Source: Rhabdornis inornatus (taxonomy: Eukaryota > Chordata > Aves > Passeriformes > Rhabdornithidae). Taken from it: a stretch of DNA of 64,000 nucleotides. Shown here piece after piece: positions 46,001 through 59,084 of the stretch. Numbering within the stretch: the stretch's first letter is position 1; the number at the start of each line of letters is the position of its first letter. The position numbers and the translations under genes are program-made. The notes beneath the pieces are model-generated. The model was not told the DNA's origin. It ran no database searches and saw only the letters and a list, made by a program, of their open reading frames with translations. The stretch is from the NCBI GenBank assembly GCA_013397075.1, contig VWZS01003516.1:1302001-1366000 (forward strand), in the 5' to 3' direction.

Positions 46001-49000
46001 CCAAGCCCAGAGAACGTAAGATCTTCAGGAGATTCAGAGCTGGACATGAAGCTGCACCCCACTGCCACAGAAATGATTTTGTTTCATGTCACCTGATGCT
46101 CTGGAACAACAAGTAAGGACTCCTCCAAAGAAGAGCTGCAAGACCAAGGCAGCTCTTATAAGTTTATTTATGACAAGCAGCAGCAGTACATTTTTGTTAT
46201 CCAGGGACTTCCCAGTGATCTATTTATAGTTTTTGAAAACCAGCCAGGAGAAGCACATGAGTATACAAAAGCTACACCATTTTTAAGGCCAGCAAATGTT
46301 GCTGGTTTGTCTTTGATTTACACATCAGTAACACTTCCTGTTACAGAAGCACAATGGATCTTCTCATTGTGTTAATCAATTTTAAAACACTGTTAGCTAA
46401 GTGTCTTTCCTGACCTTTTCTCTTTTTGGGGGGTGGTAATATATCAGTCATCCTGGTACAATTACACAGTTTGAAAACTGCACTAACTCCATGCTGATGT
46501 TAACACACACAGAGAAATGCTTTTATTAACAGAGCTAAGCCTTGTTCACACAGTTACAAAGGTTGACCATAGAGGTGCACGATGCAATTACTTGCCCTCA
46601 GAATAAGAGCCTATCTCACATTTATCTGTTCCCAAGTGGGAAGGCAGTGCCAAAGCACACTGACTAAAATTGCAGAAACAATTCAGCTTTCAACCAGTTT
46701 CCAAGATTTTCCAAATTGTTAATAAACACAAGAACTGCTCAGGACTTAAAATCACAGTTGTTAAGGGTAAAAAAGAGGAGTGTTGAATGCCTGGATGCTC
46801 AGGAGGCTGATGCCATACACCTCGATCACCCCAGGGTCTACTGCTGTGCAGGAAGCCAAAAACACCATGGTGACTTCTTGCTTCCACCAACATATCAAGG
46901 GCTTGGGAGACAATCTCTAAAGCACAAAGCCCATGAGCACACCCTGGCCCAAAACCACGAGTGCAATGCCCAGAAGCCCCCATTTACGTCCAAAAAGCCA
47001 TGTCATCTTCTGCTGTGAGGCCAGAATGGAAAAGCTTTTCCAGAGCAGGGGTTGTTCTTGCACTTCCCTACCAGCCAGAGCAGCCCCAAAGCCGCTTCCC
47101 ACAGATAATGGGGCAGCAGGGAAGGGTTATTACAAAAACAACAAGAGAAACATGAGCTGGCTCCATATCCACGCTGTACCTGGGAATTGCATCCAGCACA
47201 AAAACATGACCTCCTCCTACGCACCGGGTTAACTAGGAAAGCAGGCAGCAAGACAATCGCTGTCATTTCACTGAGTCTTCCTCCCTTCTCCCACGACACA
47301 CAGCCCTACCTGGCCACTTGCCCTGGCTAGCTGGGCTCAGGCTCAGGCTGTAGCCAGGCACAGCACGGAGTAGCCACACTGTGCCTGGAATGCTGTGGAA
47401 GGGGAAAGGGCACAGCGTGGCCAGCAGCGCCGGCGCCGCAGGGCGCAGACAGACCTCTGACCTTCGGCTGTGCAGAACTGCACACAGCCCCTCCTCGGCT
47501 GCCTGGCCCCAGGTCACACTGTCACACTGTGCAGCAGCCAAGGGACAGGAATGGCCTGCAAGCAGAGAGAGTTTCAGCTCTCTGATCGGAACAACCTGGA
47601 CCATCCTGCCTACGCCAACCAAGCGAGAAGCATTGCAACAAGCTGTTCTTGTACAAGCGTTTCTTTCCCTCCCTTGGATGGCAACTGAAAGTCAGTGTTT
47701 TAATACAGACTCACACGCACACTGGTACCACTTTACATGGTAAAGGTGTTTAAAATAGAAATATATAACAACTACACCTGCTTGGAGGCAATGGCATACT
47801 ATTAATGAGAAACAGGCTCCTAGTAATAATCTGCCTTTGAAAGAATACAAATGTTTCCTTCCCATTGCCTTCTCAATTCCCTTTTTCCCCAAATAAAGGA
47901 AATACATTATTCTGTTGAACAAAGCTCTCCCAAGCAATAAAAGGCCTGGAGTTTCTAAATTAAATCATAACACTGTTCAGAAAGACCTTCGTGAAGAGCA
48001 GTAATCTGCTCTTTCAGGAAGTTAGGAAAAGAGAAAGCCACTAGAGACAGTGGCAATCTGAACACAGGAGTTTCCACTAAAGCAGGGACTTGTTCTGACT
48101 GAGCAGAATCCCTGGAAGCAGCAGAGCAATGTTTGCACAACAGACTTGGCAGACAGAGCCATTGACGGTGCCGGGAAAGGGGAGGAAAGTGAACTGCACC
48201 ATGGATTTGGGAGCCAAAAGAGAAAGGGCATGTCTCAAGCTAAACCTATCTGCTTTGGCAGTATTCCTGTAAGGATCACAAACTTGTTGTGACCACTAAA
48301 TATAGCAGAGAAAAGGAATCTACTTCAAGTAGCTCTCCCCGGCAGCACTCACTGTTTTACACGGGCAGAAGGAAAACACAAAAGAGAGATTTGTCAAGCA
48401 AATGGAAAACGAAGCTTGCCAAATTTGAAGGGCAAATTACAATTTAAATGATAGGTCCTAGCCTGGCAGCTGTGAATTCATCAGCTTCTTTCTCAAGCAT
48501 ATCCAATCAAGGCTACTATGCTTCCCCAGCACACCTCTCCTCTGGCTTGGAGGGTCTGCCTCTCCAAACAACGAGTTTTTCACGTCCCTATAATTCCTCC
48601 AGCTGAAAATTCCCTTCAAAGCACTAGTTCAGGGTCTTGTTTGTTTGCTTTATGCCTTCTGTCCCACGTACTTCAAGGTCTGTGGGCAGAGCAGCCTTTC
48701 TACAAGCACAGCCTGCACACTCACATGCCTGTGCTGGTTCTGCACAAATGAAAAGGGCCCCTCGATACTGACAGTGCACGACTTTCTCCACTAAGAAAAG
48801 CACTTTCCTTTGCCACTTAAGACAAATCAAGTATCTTTGTCTTTGCTTTTAAAGAATTAGTTGCTTTAGGTGAAAGAAAAAACTCCACAAGCTTAAATCT
48901 TTGATTTATAGCATCGTTTCAAGCTTGTAGAGTAACTTTTTGTGTGTGGTGAAAACCTGGCCAAACAGTGTTACTCCTGCCAGTGCTGATGCCAGAGAAG

Positions 49001-52000
49001 ACCAAGCAGCCAAAGGGCTCATAGAACAACCCAAGAGAAAGAACTTGGTGTTGCACAGTAAACTCCTAGAATAAACTGTTCTGGCTATACAAAAGAAAAA
49101 AATAAAATACAGGTGCAATTGCAAAGCCAAATAGAATTTCCAAATTAGAAAAAGCCCAGATTAAAGAATGCCTTACTTATACCATGCATTCCACTTCTGC
49201 ACACTCAGGGTGACAACAGTCTTCCCATCCAAGTCTGAATCAGGGGGTGTCCAGGCTGCTTTCTTTGAGAATCAGGATTTCTGACAACGCAGACAAACCA
49301 GGAGAGATGCCCATGAGCCCCGTGCATCTCTCTCGCTGAAAGGCACCAGCATTACTGACATAAAAGTCACTTACAGACAAGTCCAGTCAAGCACCAGAGG
49401 CTGTGTTGCGTAAGCAGAGCTGCTGCACCATCCTGTCCTGGGCCAGGCAGCACGGCTGGGGCCAAGCAGGTGAGGTAAGACATGAGCCAACCCCAGCCCG
49501 AGCCAACTCCAGCCCACCGAGGCTGTGTCTCTGTACAGTTTTTAGGGACACACCTCTCATCCAGAATGAAACTCCAGCAGGAGATGGCATGTGATCACCA
49601 ACACAAGCCCTTGGAACAGGATATGCTTCAATTTCCTCACAATCCATACACTGGCTTTCAGTACAGTGAACTCCTGGACTGGCTTCTGGCAGAATTTTTG
49701 CAAGAAGAAACACGTTCAGAGTCACCTCTGAGCTTTGCAAAGGTGATGCCTTCACTCACCAGCATTATCTGTAAAGCCATTCCAAGGCTACCTACAGCAC
49801 CAGGAAAGCACAATTGCTCTGCAGAACACTGTTTGCTCACACTAAATTGCACAGATACCTACTTCCACCCCCTCAGGAACTCCCAAGACCTGGACATGTA
49901 GGAAGAAAATCCAGACTTTTCACTTCTTCAAAACGAAGCCGGTCCTGCTCTTGTTTCCCTCTTAAAATAACAAGCTCTGCTTTCTCCATCCCAGGGGTAT
50001 TTCGTCACCAACATTCCACCCAGCTTTGCATAAGAAACAACACTGCAAACAGTTTACCATACAGTCTTTTCCTTTTAAAAAAACAAAAAACCCACCAAAC
50101 AATCCTAAACCTGTCACCCTGCTAACTGCGAAACCGATTGTTACAGTCTGAGCAGCTGAAGAAGCAGGATGACAATGCCAGGAAATACCTGGAATTGATC
50201 TTCAAAGTTTATTTTTGGTGGCTGGCTTTTCTCCCAGCTCTTATTTAATAATTTGCTCTTTCCCTCCTCTCCCCAGTTGTTCTCTGCGGGGTCATATTGC
50301 AATCTGTTTCACCTCCTGGAGTTCACCCACAGACCCCCTAAGAAGAACTTCAGGAATCAAATTCTAGCTCAGACAACTGGTTCTTTCTATTTCATGGCTA
50401 TCATATTCTTTCTCATGTATCAAGAAAGATAGAATAGTCTGGTATTTGTCTAGAATTAGACGTGCACAGGATCCATTTAACACTCAGTACCTGCCTATGC
50501 TTCATATCTCTGCCACACAAGCAAATTTCTGCAGCGAAGTCTCTCCCTCGACATTTAGCTCATTTAGCAAAAGTCATCTTTCTACTGTGAACTAGTTCTC
50601 CACACAGGAGGAATTTTATCCTTAGCCTATCTGGCTTACCAGCACAGATATGCTTTTGCTACAAGAGCTGGTGATTTATTTTCCAGACTGCTAAATAAAA
50701 ATGGTGGCAGCAACAACTCAGAGGTGACCAGGGCATGGCTCCCTGAGGTCTGCATTTAGATATATCTATTGCACACTGTAGATGTGTCTGTTTAAAGAGT
50801 TTCCACACATCACCCAACCACCAGGGAATAGCCACACCTGCTGTCCTGGGCCACAACAAGACTGAACTGCTGCACATTTACACCCAAGGTTTAGGTGCTT
50901 GTGACTGAGAGCACACACACAGTCACCCACAGCAGCAACACTTCAGCACACAGAACAACTTCAGCATTGCGCCTGAACTATGGATTTTTGCAAGAGAAAC
51001 GACAGGGAAAGGAGGGTGAGCCTATGTAATTTTGCAAAAGGTTTCCAGCCAAATGAAGCAAGTACCTACCGGGTGCTGTCCACCAGTGAGAGCCAGTGCC
51101 AGCCTCGCCCCAGGAGTACAGCACATTGCAGGGCAGCTGCCAGGAGCTGGGGCAGGGGAAGGAGCACACCCCTGGGAACCCACAGCATCCTCATTGCTTC
51201 CACCTCTGCCACTAACCTGATGTGCGACCTTGAAAACGCCACTCTGCAAATCCCCTTCGGCCTCTTATTTACAGCAGATTGCCGGGTCCAGCCCCAAGCT
51301 TGTCTGAGTCCAGGGACTGACCAGCGGTGAAGGGTGGATTTAAACTGGATGTTGCTGTCTGCTCCCCAGGCTCAGGTACAGCCAAACAAAGGACACTGCA
51401 CAACCAACACTGAGTCTGGTGGAAATGAGGACACTCAGAGCCCTCCTAGACGCTCTGCTGGGACAGGAGGCACTTTGGCCAAGATTCAGCTCTCCTGACA
51501 CTGAACAGCCACAGGAGCAGTACCTCTGTAAGTGCTCATTGTTTGAGCTCAGCAGAAACAATGGAGAGGAACAGGCACTTTTAGGGCAGTTTGTCCAATG
51601 TATTTTTAGATGTCCAACTCAAGCGTGGATGAATCATGGCTCAAAAGTGTGTGCTCCTCTCCAGTGACTATGAAAGGAGTCTGGAGAACTGCCTCTGGTG
51701 CAGATAGTTATGTTATACAGTTTGGCAAGATGAACTGCCAAATATTTAAGATGGGAGAAAGGAAGGAAACAAAGCAGCACCCCCTCAGGTTACACCGAAG
51801 TGAGAACACCCTCTAAGTGCTCTGTGCTTTCCTTCCCCAGAAACACCTTGTAACTAGATGATACACAACCACCTTCACCCTTGGGCTTGGCTTTGCTAGG
51901 AGAATTCCATTCAGTTATTGAACTTGAATATTTCATCAAATATTCCTGCAAGTGGAGCTGCACATTGCTCACAATTCAACAGCCTCCAAGAAACTGGACA

Positions 52001-52234
52001 TGCTTCTTGTGAGTCAGCTTTCACTCCTTTCCCTGCATCACTTAGGTGGTTATCAACAACAAAACCCACACAACACAGAGGTCTCTAATGGAAATTGAAC
52101 AGAACCCATTTCTCTAGTGTCTCTACAACCACTTCACGGATGGATGTACACAAGCTGTGTGCCACAGACCAAAGGGTGTCCAGTGTATTCCTTCCCCCCT
52201 CTCTCCTTAACCCTTTTGCTCCACCATTCACCAA

Positions 52235-52265
52235 CTCCTGGTTTCCCTCCTGGTTTCCCTCCTGG
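52235..52265. repeat. 12-bp tandem repeat (CCTGGTTTCCCT type)
   Basis: TCCTGGTTTCCC is repeated twice and followed by a third partial TCCTGG. It is a short slippage-type repeat in non-coding DNA. Confidence 0.85.
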
Positions 52266-54715
52266 CAGCCAACAGGCCAGAAGATTCAGAAAGCAGAACT
52301 TTTTCCTGCAAACTCCCATTTCTGCCTCCTCCCTACACTTCTACGAAGGTTATTACAAATGCTTTGTTTTCCACCTTACTTGTCATTTCCTTTGATAGAA
52401 CTTGCAGCCTAAGTCTTAATGCTCAGATAACTAATGCCATTCTTCTCTCTTCTTCCTCATCCCTGGTCACAAACAGTATTGCTTGTACCAGGGTCAGCAG
52501 TTCCTTGAAAAGCTCTCGAGCCAATCTGTGCAGCTGCATTGTGCAGGGAGTTATCAGCACGCTGCAGGAAGGTTAGAAAGCAAACATGCCTCCCTACGAG
52601 ACCAAAGTTATGCCTGGAGTCAAAGCTCTGTCCAGTTTCCCTGCCTGTGGGGAGATAACAGCCTGTTCTACACCAGCCCTTTCCCTCACACAGTTTCTGC
52701 TGTTCACACAAGCTGGGCTAAACAGAAGTTTTAGTCAGTCTCACTCCCTCCTCTGTCCCTGTCCTGCTCCCTCTGCATCTCCACAGAAGCAGATTGCTCC
52801 ATCTCCTGCTGTGAGTACTGTCATTTAGGTGATCTACAGAGGTGGTCTTCCTTGCACCCTCACCAACACCAGGAGCTGTGTGTGACCCATGAAGGTGGCA
52901 GGAAGCTGGCCAGTATTCAGCAACAGTATTTAGTCTTCCCATCTCCACTTTGCAATCCTTTCACAAGGAAAATGCTCCAAACATGAGGGGTCTCTCCCCT
53001 CTCAGCATTATCCCAAGCCAAAATACATTAATCCTTCACAGAACTACTTGCTACTGGCACCCTTCATGCTTGGCAGAATGCAAGTCAGTCCAGGAAGGGT
53101 AAGGCAATCAAATTCATGTCCTATGGGACAACATACACTATATTTTAAGATTCACAGTCCAGCAGCTATAGGTTCTACTGCAGGTATAAACTCCTGCTCC
53201 TCCTCCAGGAACTGCATGTTAGCACAAAGAGTGGGATGAACATTGTCTGTCCCTTAAGAAGGATATACCACTTGTACTCCCATACATTTATATTCCTGAC
53301 CAATTCACCCACACCAGCTGAAGTGAAAAACTCTCTCTGACCCAAGTCAGCTCTTGATCCCTCCTCTAGAGAGCAAAAATAGCAAAATCACATGAATCTG
53401 CTCTCCCAATGTCTACATGGCCATCTCTGCCTCAGTTATAGGAGTCCCCCCACCCAAACGATCCAGGGATGAAATTCAAGCAAGGAAAGATTAGGTGAGA
53501 GGTGTATGAAATGTCACCTTCCCTTTAATCACAGCTTATGGATCCATCCCAAAACGTTACTCATGCAGTGCTCCGCACTCCACATTGCATATAATCCCAG
53601 TGCCTAATCCAACTTCTTGTTCAAACAGGCACGTTGCTAGGAGTGGGTCCTTGCCATCACTGGGAGCATTCCTTCAAGACCACGTCCTCCCCCACATCTA
53701 CAAGTCCCACAACAGCTCAAAAAAACCTGCAGGAAAGGTAGAGCAAGCGTGGTGCACACACAGCCCATGGCGATCCTCTCCCATGCCGCCAGATCCTGTT
53801 GGGGAAACACTTCAGTTGCGGTAAGCAACAGATAAGCATCTCTGCACTGACACAGAAAAAGCATCTCAGCTGGTAGACTTTTAAAACCGGTATTTATTGT
53901 GCCTCAGGGAAGAAAATAAATTGGCTAAATGGGCTGAAAGGCACAGCTTCACTAGGAAGAGCTTGGATTGTCTCTTCGCATCTTTCGGCACAAACCCGGC
54001 CATTGAGAGCCCAGATCTAAAACAGAGCTGCAGTTGCTAAGAAAACAGCACTGCAAACAGATGTCAGGAGATGATTCATGGGGTAAGGGCATATCCCTGT
54101 ACTACAGATAAACCAAAATGAATGAGGCTCTTTATACCTGATCTCCCAAGCTGGGCTTCTTCATACACGCTTTGGGACTTTTTCTTTAGTTCCTTTCTAC
54201 AGTCAGATGTTGAGGAAACTGAGCAGAGCTGAACTCACTGTTCATGGAATAATGACTAGTAAAGGGGTTTTACAATGTGCATAATGAACTCAATAAATGG
54301 GATAAACCGTGGCCCATTTTTCCCCTGAAAAAATGCAATTTTCTCCCAAAGCATGCAGCAACATTTCCCAAAAACCTATCACAAGGAGTAACATAAAACA
54401 CACAGATAAAAACTGCAAAGGAACAAACAGTAACTGGTTGGGGTTTTTTTTCTTAGTTTCTCTTCCACCACAAAACTTAAAATTAGCAGCTAGGGAGATA
54501 AAGCATTTTCAAGCTATTAGATCATTAGTCAGCAATGCATGCCGCTCCTTGAATTACTTCCTTGTGTCTGTGCTTAAAATCTTCGCCTGACAAATAAATA
54601 AAAAATAGCTGGCACACTACAGGACTGGTCAAAATGCTACTGACACCAAGAAAATTTTCAGTTACTTTACTGAAATTTTAGTTAGATGTAATAGGAGAAA
54701 GATTAGCTCCTTTCT

Positions 54716-54800
54716 TAGAATATCCAGAATCATGTAACATCCCGAGTTGGAAGGAAGCCTCAAGGAGCATCAAAATACAGTTCCTTTGCCCCCTTAAACC
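54716..54800 (-). mobile_element. CR1 LINE terminal fragment, diverged
   Basis: The plus strand reads CCAGAATCATGTAACATCCC, then GAGTTGGAAGGAAGCC, with the following AGGAGCATCAAAATACAGTT resembling the reverse complement of a CR1 3' end (ATCCCGAGTTGGAAGGGACC type). It is short and diverged. Confidence 0.7.
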
Positions 54801-56387
54801 ACCATGCTCAAATCTCAGCACTGTATGATATCAGCAGCACTTAAAATACTTTCCTGAGGGTATTTGTAAGGAGTCATTTAAATAAAGGAACTTTAATACA
54901 TGTTTCTATAGAAAACTCAGGTAAAAAGGTAAATATCATTCATCACCATTCATTAGGAAGAAGGGAAGAAGGAACATTCATTTATACACTTCTGAATAGG
55001 TGTTTGTACAGCATTCCACATAAGGGGGGCCCAAACATTGCCACTGCACACATGACTACAGGGTGACACATTATTGTGGTCACTGTTGGTGTTTCACCTC
55101 CAAATCCCAGTGTCAGCACCCATCCCTCTCTCTTCAACTCATCCTCACTGCCACCTCCTGTTTACTCCACACCACCTCATCCTCTCTTGTATGATATGCT
55201 GCTTTCTGCCTCTGAAATCAATTATTTAGGCTGCCCTGATTTCAGTGTGAGGTGGCTGTGTGTGTGGATGCTGTTATTGTGAGCAGTTAACAGCTGCAAC
55301 TGTGCTCCTTCTCAGAGCCATAAAGCCACCCCAGAAGTGGCTGAAGACCATGACACAGCTAGCCAGGCGCCAGCAGCCACGCATGATCCTTCTGCAGGAA
55401 TTGCATTTCACACAGAGATGTAAACAGACATGCCCGCCAAGCTACGACTCTGCTCACTTGGTCAGCAGTGACAATAACGAGCCAGGACCTGCACGTGGCA
55501 CTTTCGTCTTTGTCTGTCTGTCCTGCAAGGGCAGATCACCCTGAGAGCTGAGAGGGAGGAAAACTCAGGAACCACAGAAAGAGGAGGAGAGGACAGGCAG
55601 GACACAGGGAAAGAGGAAAGCAGAGGCATGAGGAGCACACACAGAAATGACAAAGGCTGCGAGAAACTCTAAAACTTGCTCAAAGTTTTCTCTCTGTAGA
55701 TTCTGAGTAACTTGAGGAGGGTGCACCTGCTCTGCTTCCTAATGCCTCCAGCAGCTCTCAGGAGAAAGAGAGAAGAATGATTTCGTTTTTGAGCCCAGAT
55801 TTAGTTCTGGAAGTGAAAAGAGGACAAGGAGCCTTCCTTAAATACACACAGACAGCACCTGACACAAAGCACCAAGTCACAGACAGGGAGCCCCACACGC
55901 AGCATCCCACAGGCTGGAATAACACAGATCCATAACAACAGCTCCGAGAGGAAGCAGGGCCCTGGAACGGTGGGAGGGAGGGAGAGAAGGCAGGAGGGAG
56001 GCCGGGAGCGAGGCGGGAAAGAGAAAGGAGCCCATGTGCGGCGCCAAGCACAGAGCGCACGAATCCTGAGCGGGCAGCGCAGCACCCAGGGCAGCAGCGG
56101 CGGCAATAAAACAGCGCAGGGAGGATGCCGGTGCCTCCTGCGGCCCTCCCAGAAAAGCAGTCGCTTTTTTTTCCCGAGAACTTTTCCTGACTAAGTTTGC
56201 ACCACCAGTTTCCAAACACACAGCCCAAGAGACACCGACGTTCCCAGCGGTACCCACGGCCCCCTGGGGAAGCGCCGGTCACCTGCCCGCTCCCCCGCAC
56301 CGGGACAAGCCGGCTCCGGCCGGAGCTGCTCCGGCAGCGCGGCCCCCGCTCGGGGCGTGCAGGGCAGGACCGCGGGGGCGGGAGCTC

Positions 56388-56420
56388 GCTCCAAGCCCGC
56401 TCCAAGCTTGCTCCGAGCCT
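56388..56420 (+). repeat. Three-unit 11-bp tandem repeat in CpG island
   Basis: The units GCTCCAAGCCC, GCTCCAAGCTT and GCTCCGAGCCT follow each other directly, with a further partial GCTCC after them. It is short and probably created by local slippage in GC-rich sequence. Confidence 0.75.
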
Positions 56421-56721
56421 GCTCCCGCCGCCGGCCGAGCCCGCCGCGCTCCCCCCGCGCAGCCCGGCCAACTCCCGCCGCGGTGCTTTCCCCCTTTCCC
56501 CGGCTTTCGCAGCGCTGGGAGAGGGGGGGACGCGCTCCGGGAGCGCGGTCTCTCCATCCGCGCCCCCCCGTGCAGCGATGTCCCGCGGGGGGCGCGGGCG
56601 GTGCCGAAGGTGCAGCCGGCACCGAAGGAACAAAGGCGGCGGCGGCGGGGAACAAAGAGCGGCAGGTACCGGCGCGGCGGAGGGCGCGGGCAGCGGAGCG
56701 GGGCGGTGGCACCGGCGAGCC

Positions 56722-56743
56722 GGGGCAGGGGCCGGGGCCGGGG
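56722..56743 (+). other. G-quadruplex-forming motif in the CpG island
   Basis: Four consecutive GGGG tracts separated by two-base loops (CA, CC, CC) on the plus strand, which is the template strand for SYNE2 transcription. This fits the standard four-tract, short-loop G4 pattern, and the next few bases add further G runs. Folding is inferred from pattern only. Confidence 0.7.
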
Positions 56744-59084
56744 CCGGACCGGGCGGGCAGCGCCGCNTGCCTCCCCTCGCCTCCCGTCCCGGGCCGCTCC
56801 CCGCCCGCGGGACGCCCCGGAGAGACACCGCCACAGGAGGGGACGGCCCCGGCTCCTTCCCGGCCGTCCTCACCAGCCCTGGCTTCAGCGTGCGAGGTTT
56901 CCCGGTGTTTTCCCTCCCGGCGCTGTTCATCCCGCCCCTCGCGAGCAGCCGGGCAGGGCCACAGACTCTCTGTGTCCATGTGCTTTGGAGTAAGGACTTA
57001 TGCTGAGTGTTGTAGGAACCTTTTTCTTGTCTGCGAACGTTTGGGGTTACAAGATAGACAAAAATAAAATAGTTAGTCACGGATTTGCAGCACCCCCAAA
57101 CCAAATTTAGATGATCGTTGGGGACCTCTCCAGTTTCTGCACAGCCTCCCCAAGCTGAGCTCCCCTCACCTCAGGCACAGACCCCAGATGTGTATGAGAC
57201 ATCTTCCCCTCTCTTCCAGATTCAGACTTTCCTCAAGTTTAAGGAGAGCATCATCTGGCCATGCCAGCCAGAACTCTGGAAGGCAGATGCGGGTCAGTTA
57301 TGTAAACATAAATTGGAGGTCGGGTTTTTTTGAACTCAGAGGAGGGATTTTGGGGGAGGAAAAGGAGGAATTCCTTAGATTTGTCCCGTTTGATACTGGA
57401 TGTCTTTTGGCTGTAGACTTCATAAAGTGAGAAGATACAAATATTGAGATTGAGTGATTGAGCTTTGCTTTACACACCCAGAGGTCAGCCAACTCTTCAA
57501 AGGAAATTTAACTTTCCAAAAGCCACTTCCTGCCGGTGTCAATACATTGGGCTTCTACTCAATCTGTGCTGGTAAAACATCAACCACCTTAAAAGAGAGA
57601 AGCGAGTGTATTTGAAGGCTACAAAACTAAATGTACCTGCTTACTCAAGCTTCTCTCTATACCCACAGATCTGCCTAAAGAAATTCTGCAGGATTTGGAG
57701 CCTTGATCTTCTGCAAAGAAATTTTTCTTTTCCAGGCAAAAGTGAATCCTTCACCTTTTTCAGTGTCATTTCAGCTGGAGCCTGAGAACGCAGTGACTTG
57801 CAGAAGCAACAATCAAAGCGGGCTACAACTTGACTGCCCTGCCTTGGCAAACACCTGGTTCAATTCATGCTTTGTTGCCATCCTGGCAACAAACCAACCC
57901 ATGATGGTTCTTTGTGTACTTTTTTTACTTGTTTTATTGAGGATTAATTAGTGTTTGTATAGTGACACAGCTGTCTGGTGCTCCATGGACACAGCTGAAG
58001 GCAAAGGCCTTCAGGCCATGCTGTGGTTTCCTAATTCCTGTGTTATAGCTACTGTAATGCATATCCTCAAAGTGAAACAAACATTTCTGAGTGATTTATG
58101 ACTTTTGACTGCCAGTTTTAAGTCTTGTGCTAGAGGAAGGAGAGAAGATGCAATATCAAAACCAAGCTCTGTTACTTTAAGAGTTATTTCAAGTCGCCTG
58201 TTGATCACTTGAGGCTCTTGCACATGCTGTTAAATTCACCAGAAGTAGTCTCATGGAGCAGTGATCTTTTATGCCTTGGCGAACACCATCCCACATTATC
58301 TCTCCATGTTCCTTTCACTGACTTTGGCCTGCCATGAATCTCAGGGCTCCTCATCCCAGCATACACAGCACTGCAAGCATGCCAGGCTATGTCAAACACA
58401 GCACAGGTCCCAGCCCAGGGTGCTTGTTTTCACTCAAATTACACATTTCACAACTTGCTTGTAAAGCACTTTGAAGATATGACACTACGTGTTGCTAACA
58501 CTAAATGGTATTGTTGGACAGGCTTAACATGAGCAATTAAATAGTGATTCCATAAAAAAGGTGCGAGACACAAAGGTAGAATTAAGTCATATATGCCTAC
58601 TTTGTATCCAGATCTTTAGGCTGTTGATTACTTAGACTGACACTCTGAAAATAAGCTTTCATCTCTTTTTCCACACAGCCTTCCAGCTAGGAGCTTCTAA
58701 GGCCCTGTGCTCAGATTATTACTGCTTTGGCAGGTATATGGGTGCTGCCAGCAATGATAGCAAGTGGCTGACACAGATCAGGCTTTGTGGAGGGTGAAGA
58801 TCTGGAAGCTGTGTGAGCAGAGCTCTTGCCTGCTGTCTGTGGCTGTTCAAAGTGAGCTGCCTGTATGGATGCACAGAGCACTGGGGAAAAGCCCTACAGA
58901 GCAGCTCTGTCAGGCAGTGGTGGATATAACTGCAGTGGGGATGAAGAGCCCTCACAATTCCCATGAAATTCCCTCCTGAAAGAGGGTCTGATCAGTTCAG
59001 CAGTGATTCTTGCCTCACCACCTTCCCACACCACCAGGAACGGCAAAGTCACAGAGCTGAATGTTTCTTGTACAAGGCATCCAG

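Larger units (their letters stand above)
38817..55985. other. Non-coding region between first coding exon and CpG island (probable 5' UTR intron)
   Basis: About 17 kb with no supportable coding exon. The acceptor at the 5' edge of the first coding exon and the CpG island at 56 kb suggest this is the first intron of SYNE2. It contains a perfect hairpin at 39109-39153, CR1 fragments at about 40108-40195, 41200-41762 and 54716-54800, an AT-rich stretch with TTCTTC microsatellite at about 40380-40760, and a small CpG-rich patch near 47410-47460. Additional non-coding UTR exons could be hidden here. Confidence 0.6.
55986..56960. promoter_or_regulatory. SYNE2: CpG island, probable SYNE2 promoter and non-coding first exon
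   Basis: About 1 kb of dense CpG, very GC-rich in an otherwise AT-leaning window. It includes a GC-box-like GGGGGCGGG at 56374-56382, GGC triplet runs near 56636-56647, three 11-bp units of the type GCTCCAAGCCC at 56388-56420, and an unresolved base (N) at 56767. It lies 17-18 kb upstream of the SYNE2 start codon on the sense side, as expected for a broad housekeeping-type promoter. Candidate minus-strand donors for a first exon are GGGCAG|GTGACC (exon edge 56283) and GGGCTG|GTGAGG (exon edge 56874). I cannot choose between them from sequence alone. Long open frames here reflect the lack of AT-rich stop codons. Confidence 0.7.

Noticed and set aside
49482..49901. Plus-strand open frame of 139 codons
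   Set aside because: Composition is random-like, no motif is recognised, and no splice or promoter context is visible.
55758..57104. Long minus-strand open frame (448 codons) and several overlapping frames on both strands in the CpG island
   Set aside because: GC-rich DNA rarely contains stop codons. The translations are proline/alanine/arginine-rich with no domain, frames on both strands are equally long, and an N lies inside.
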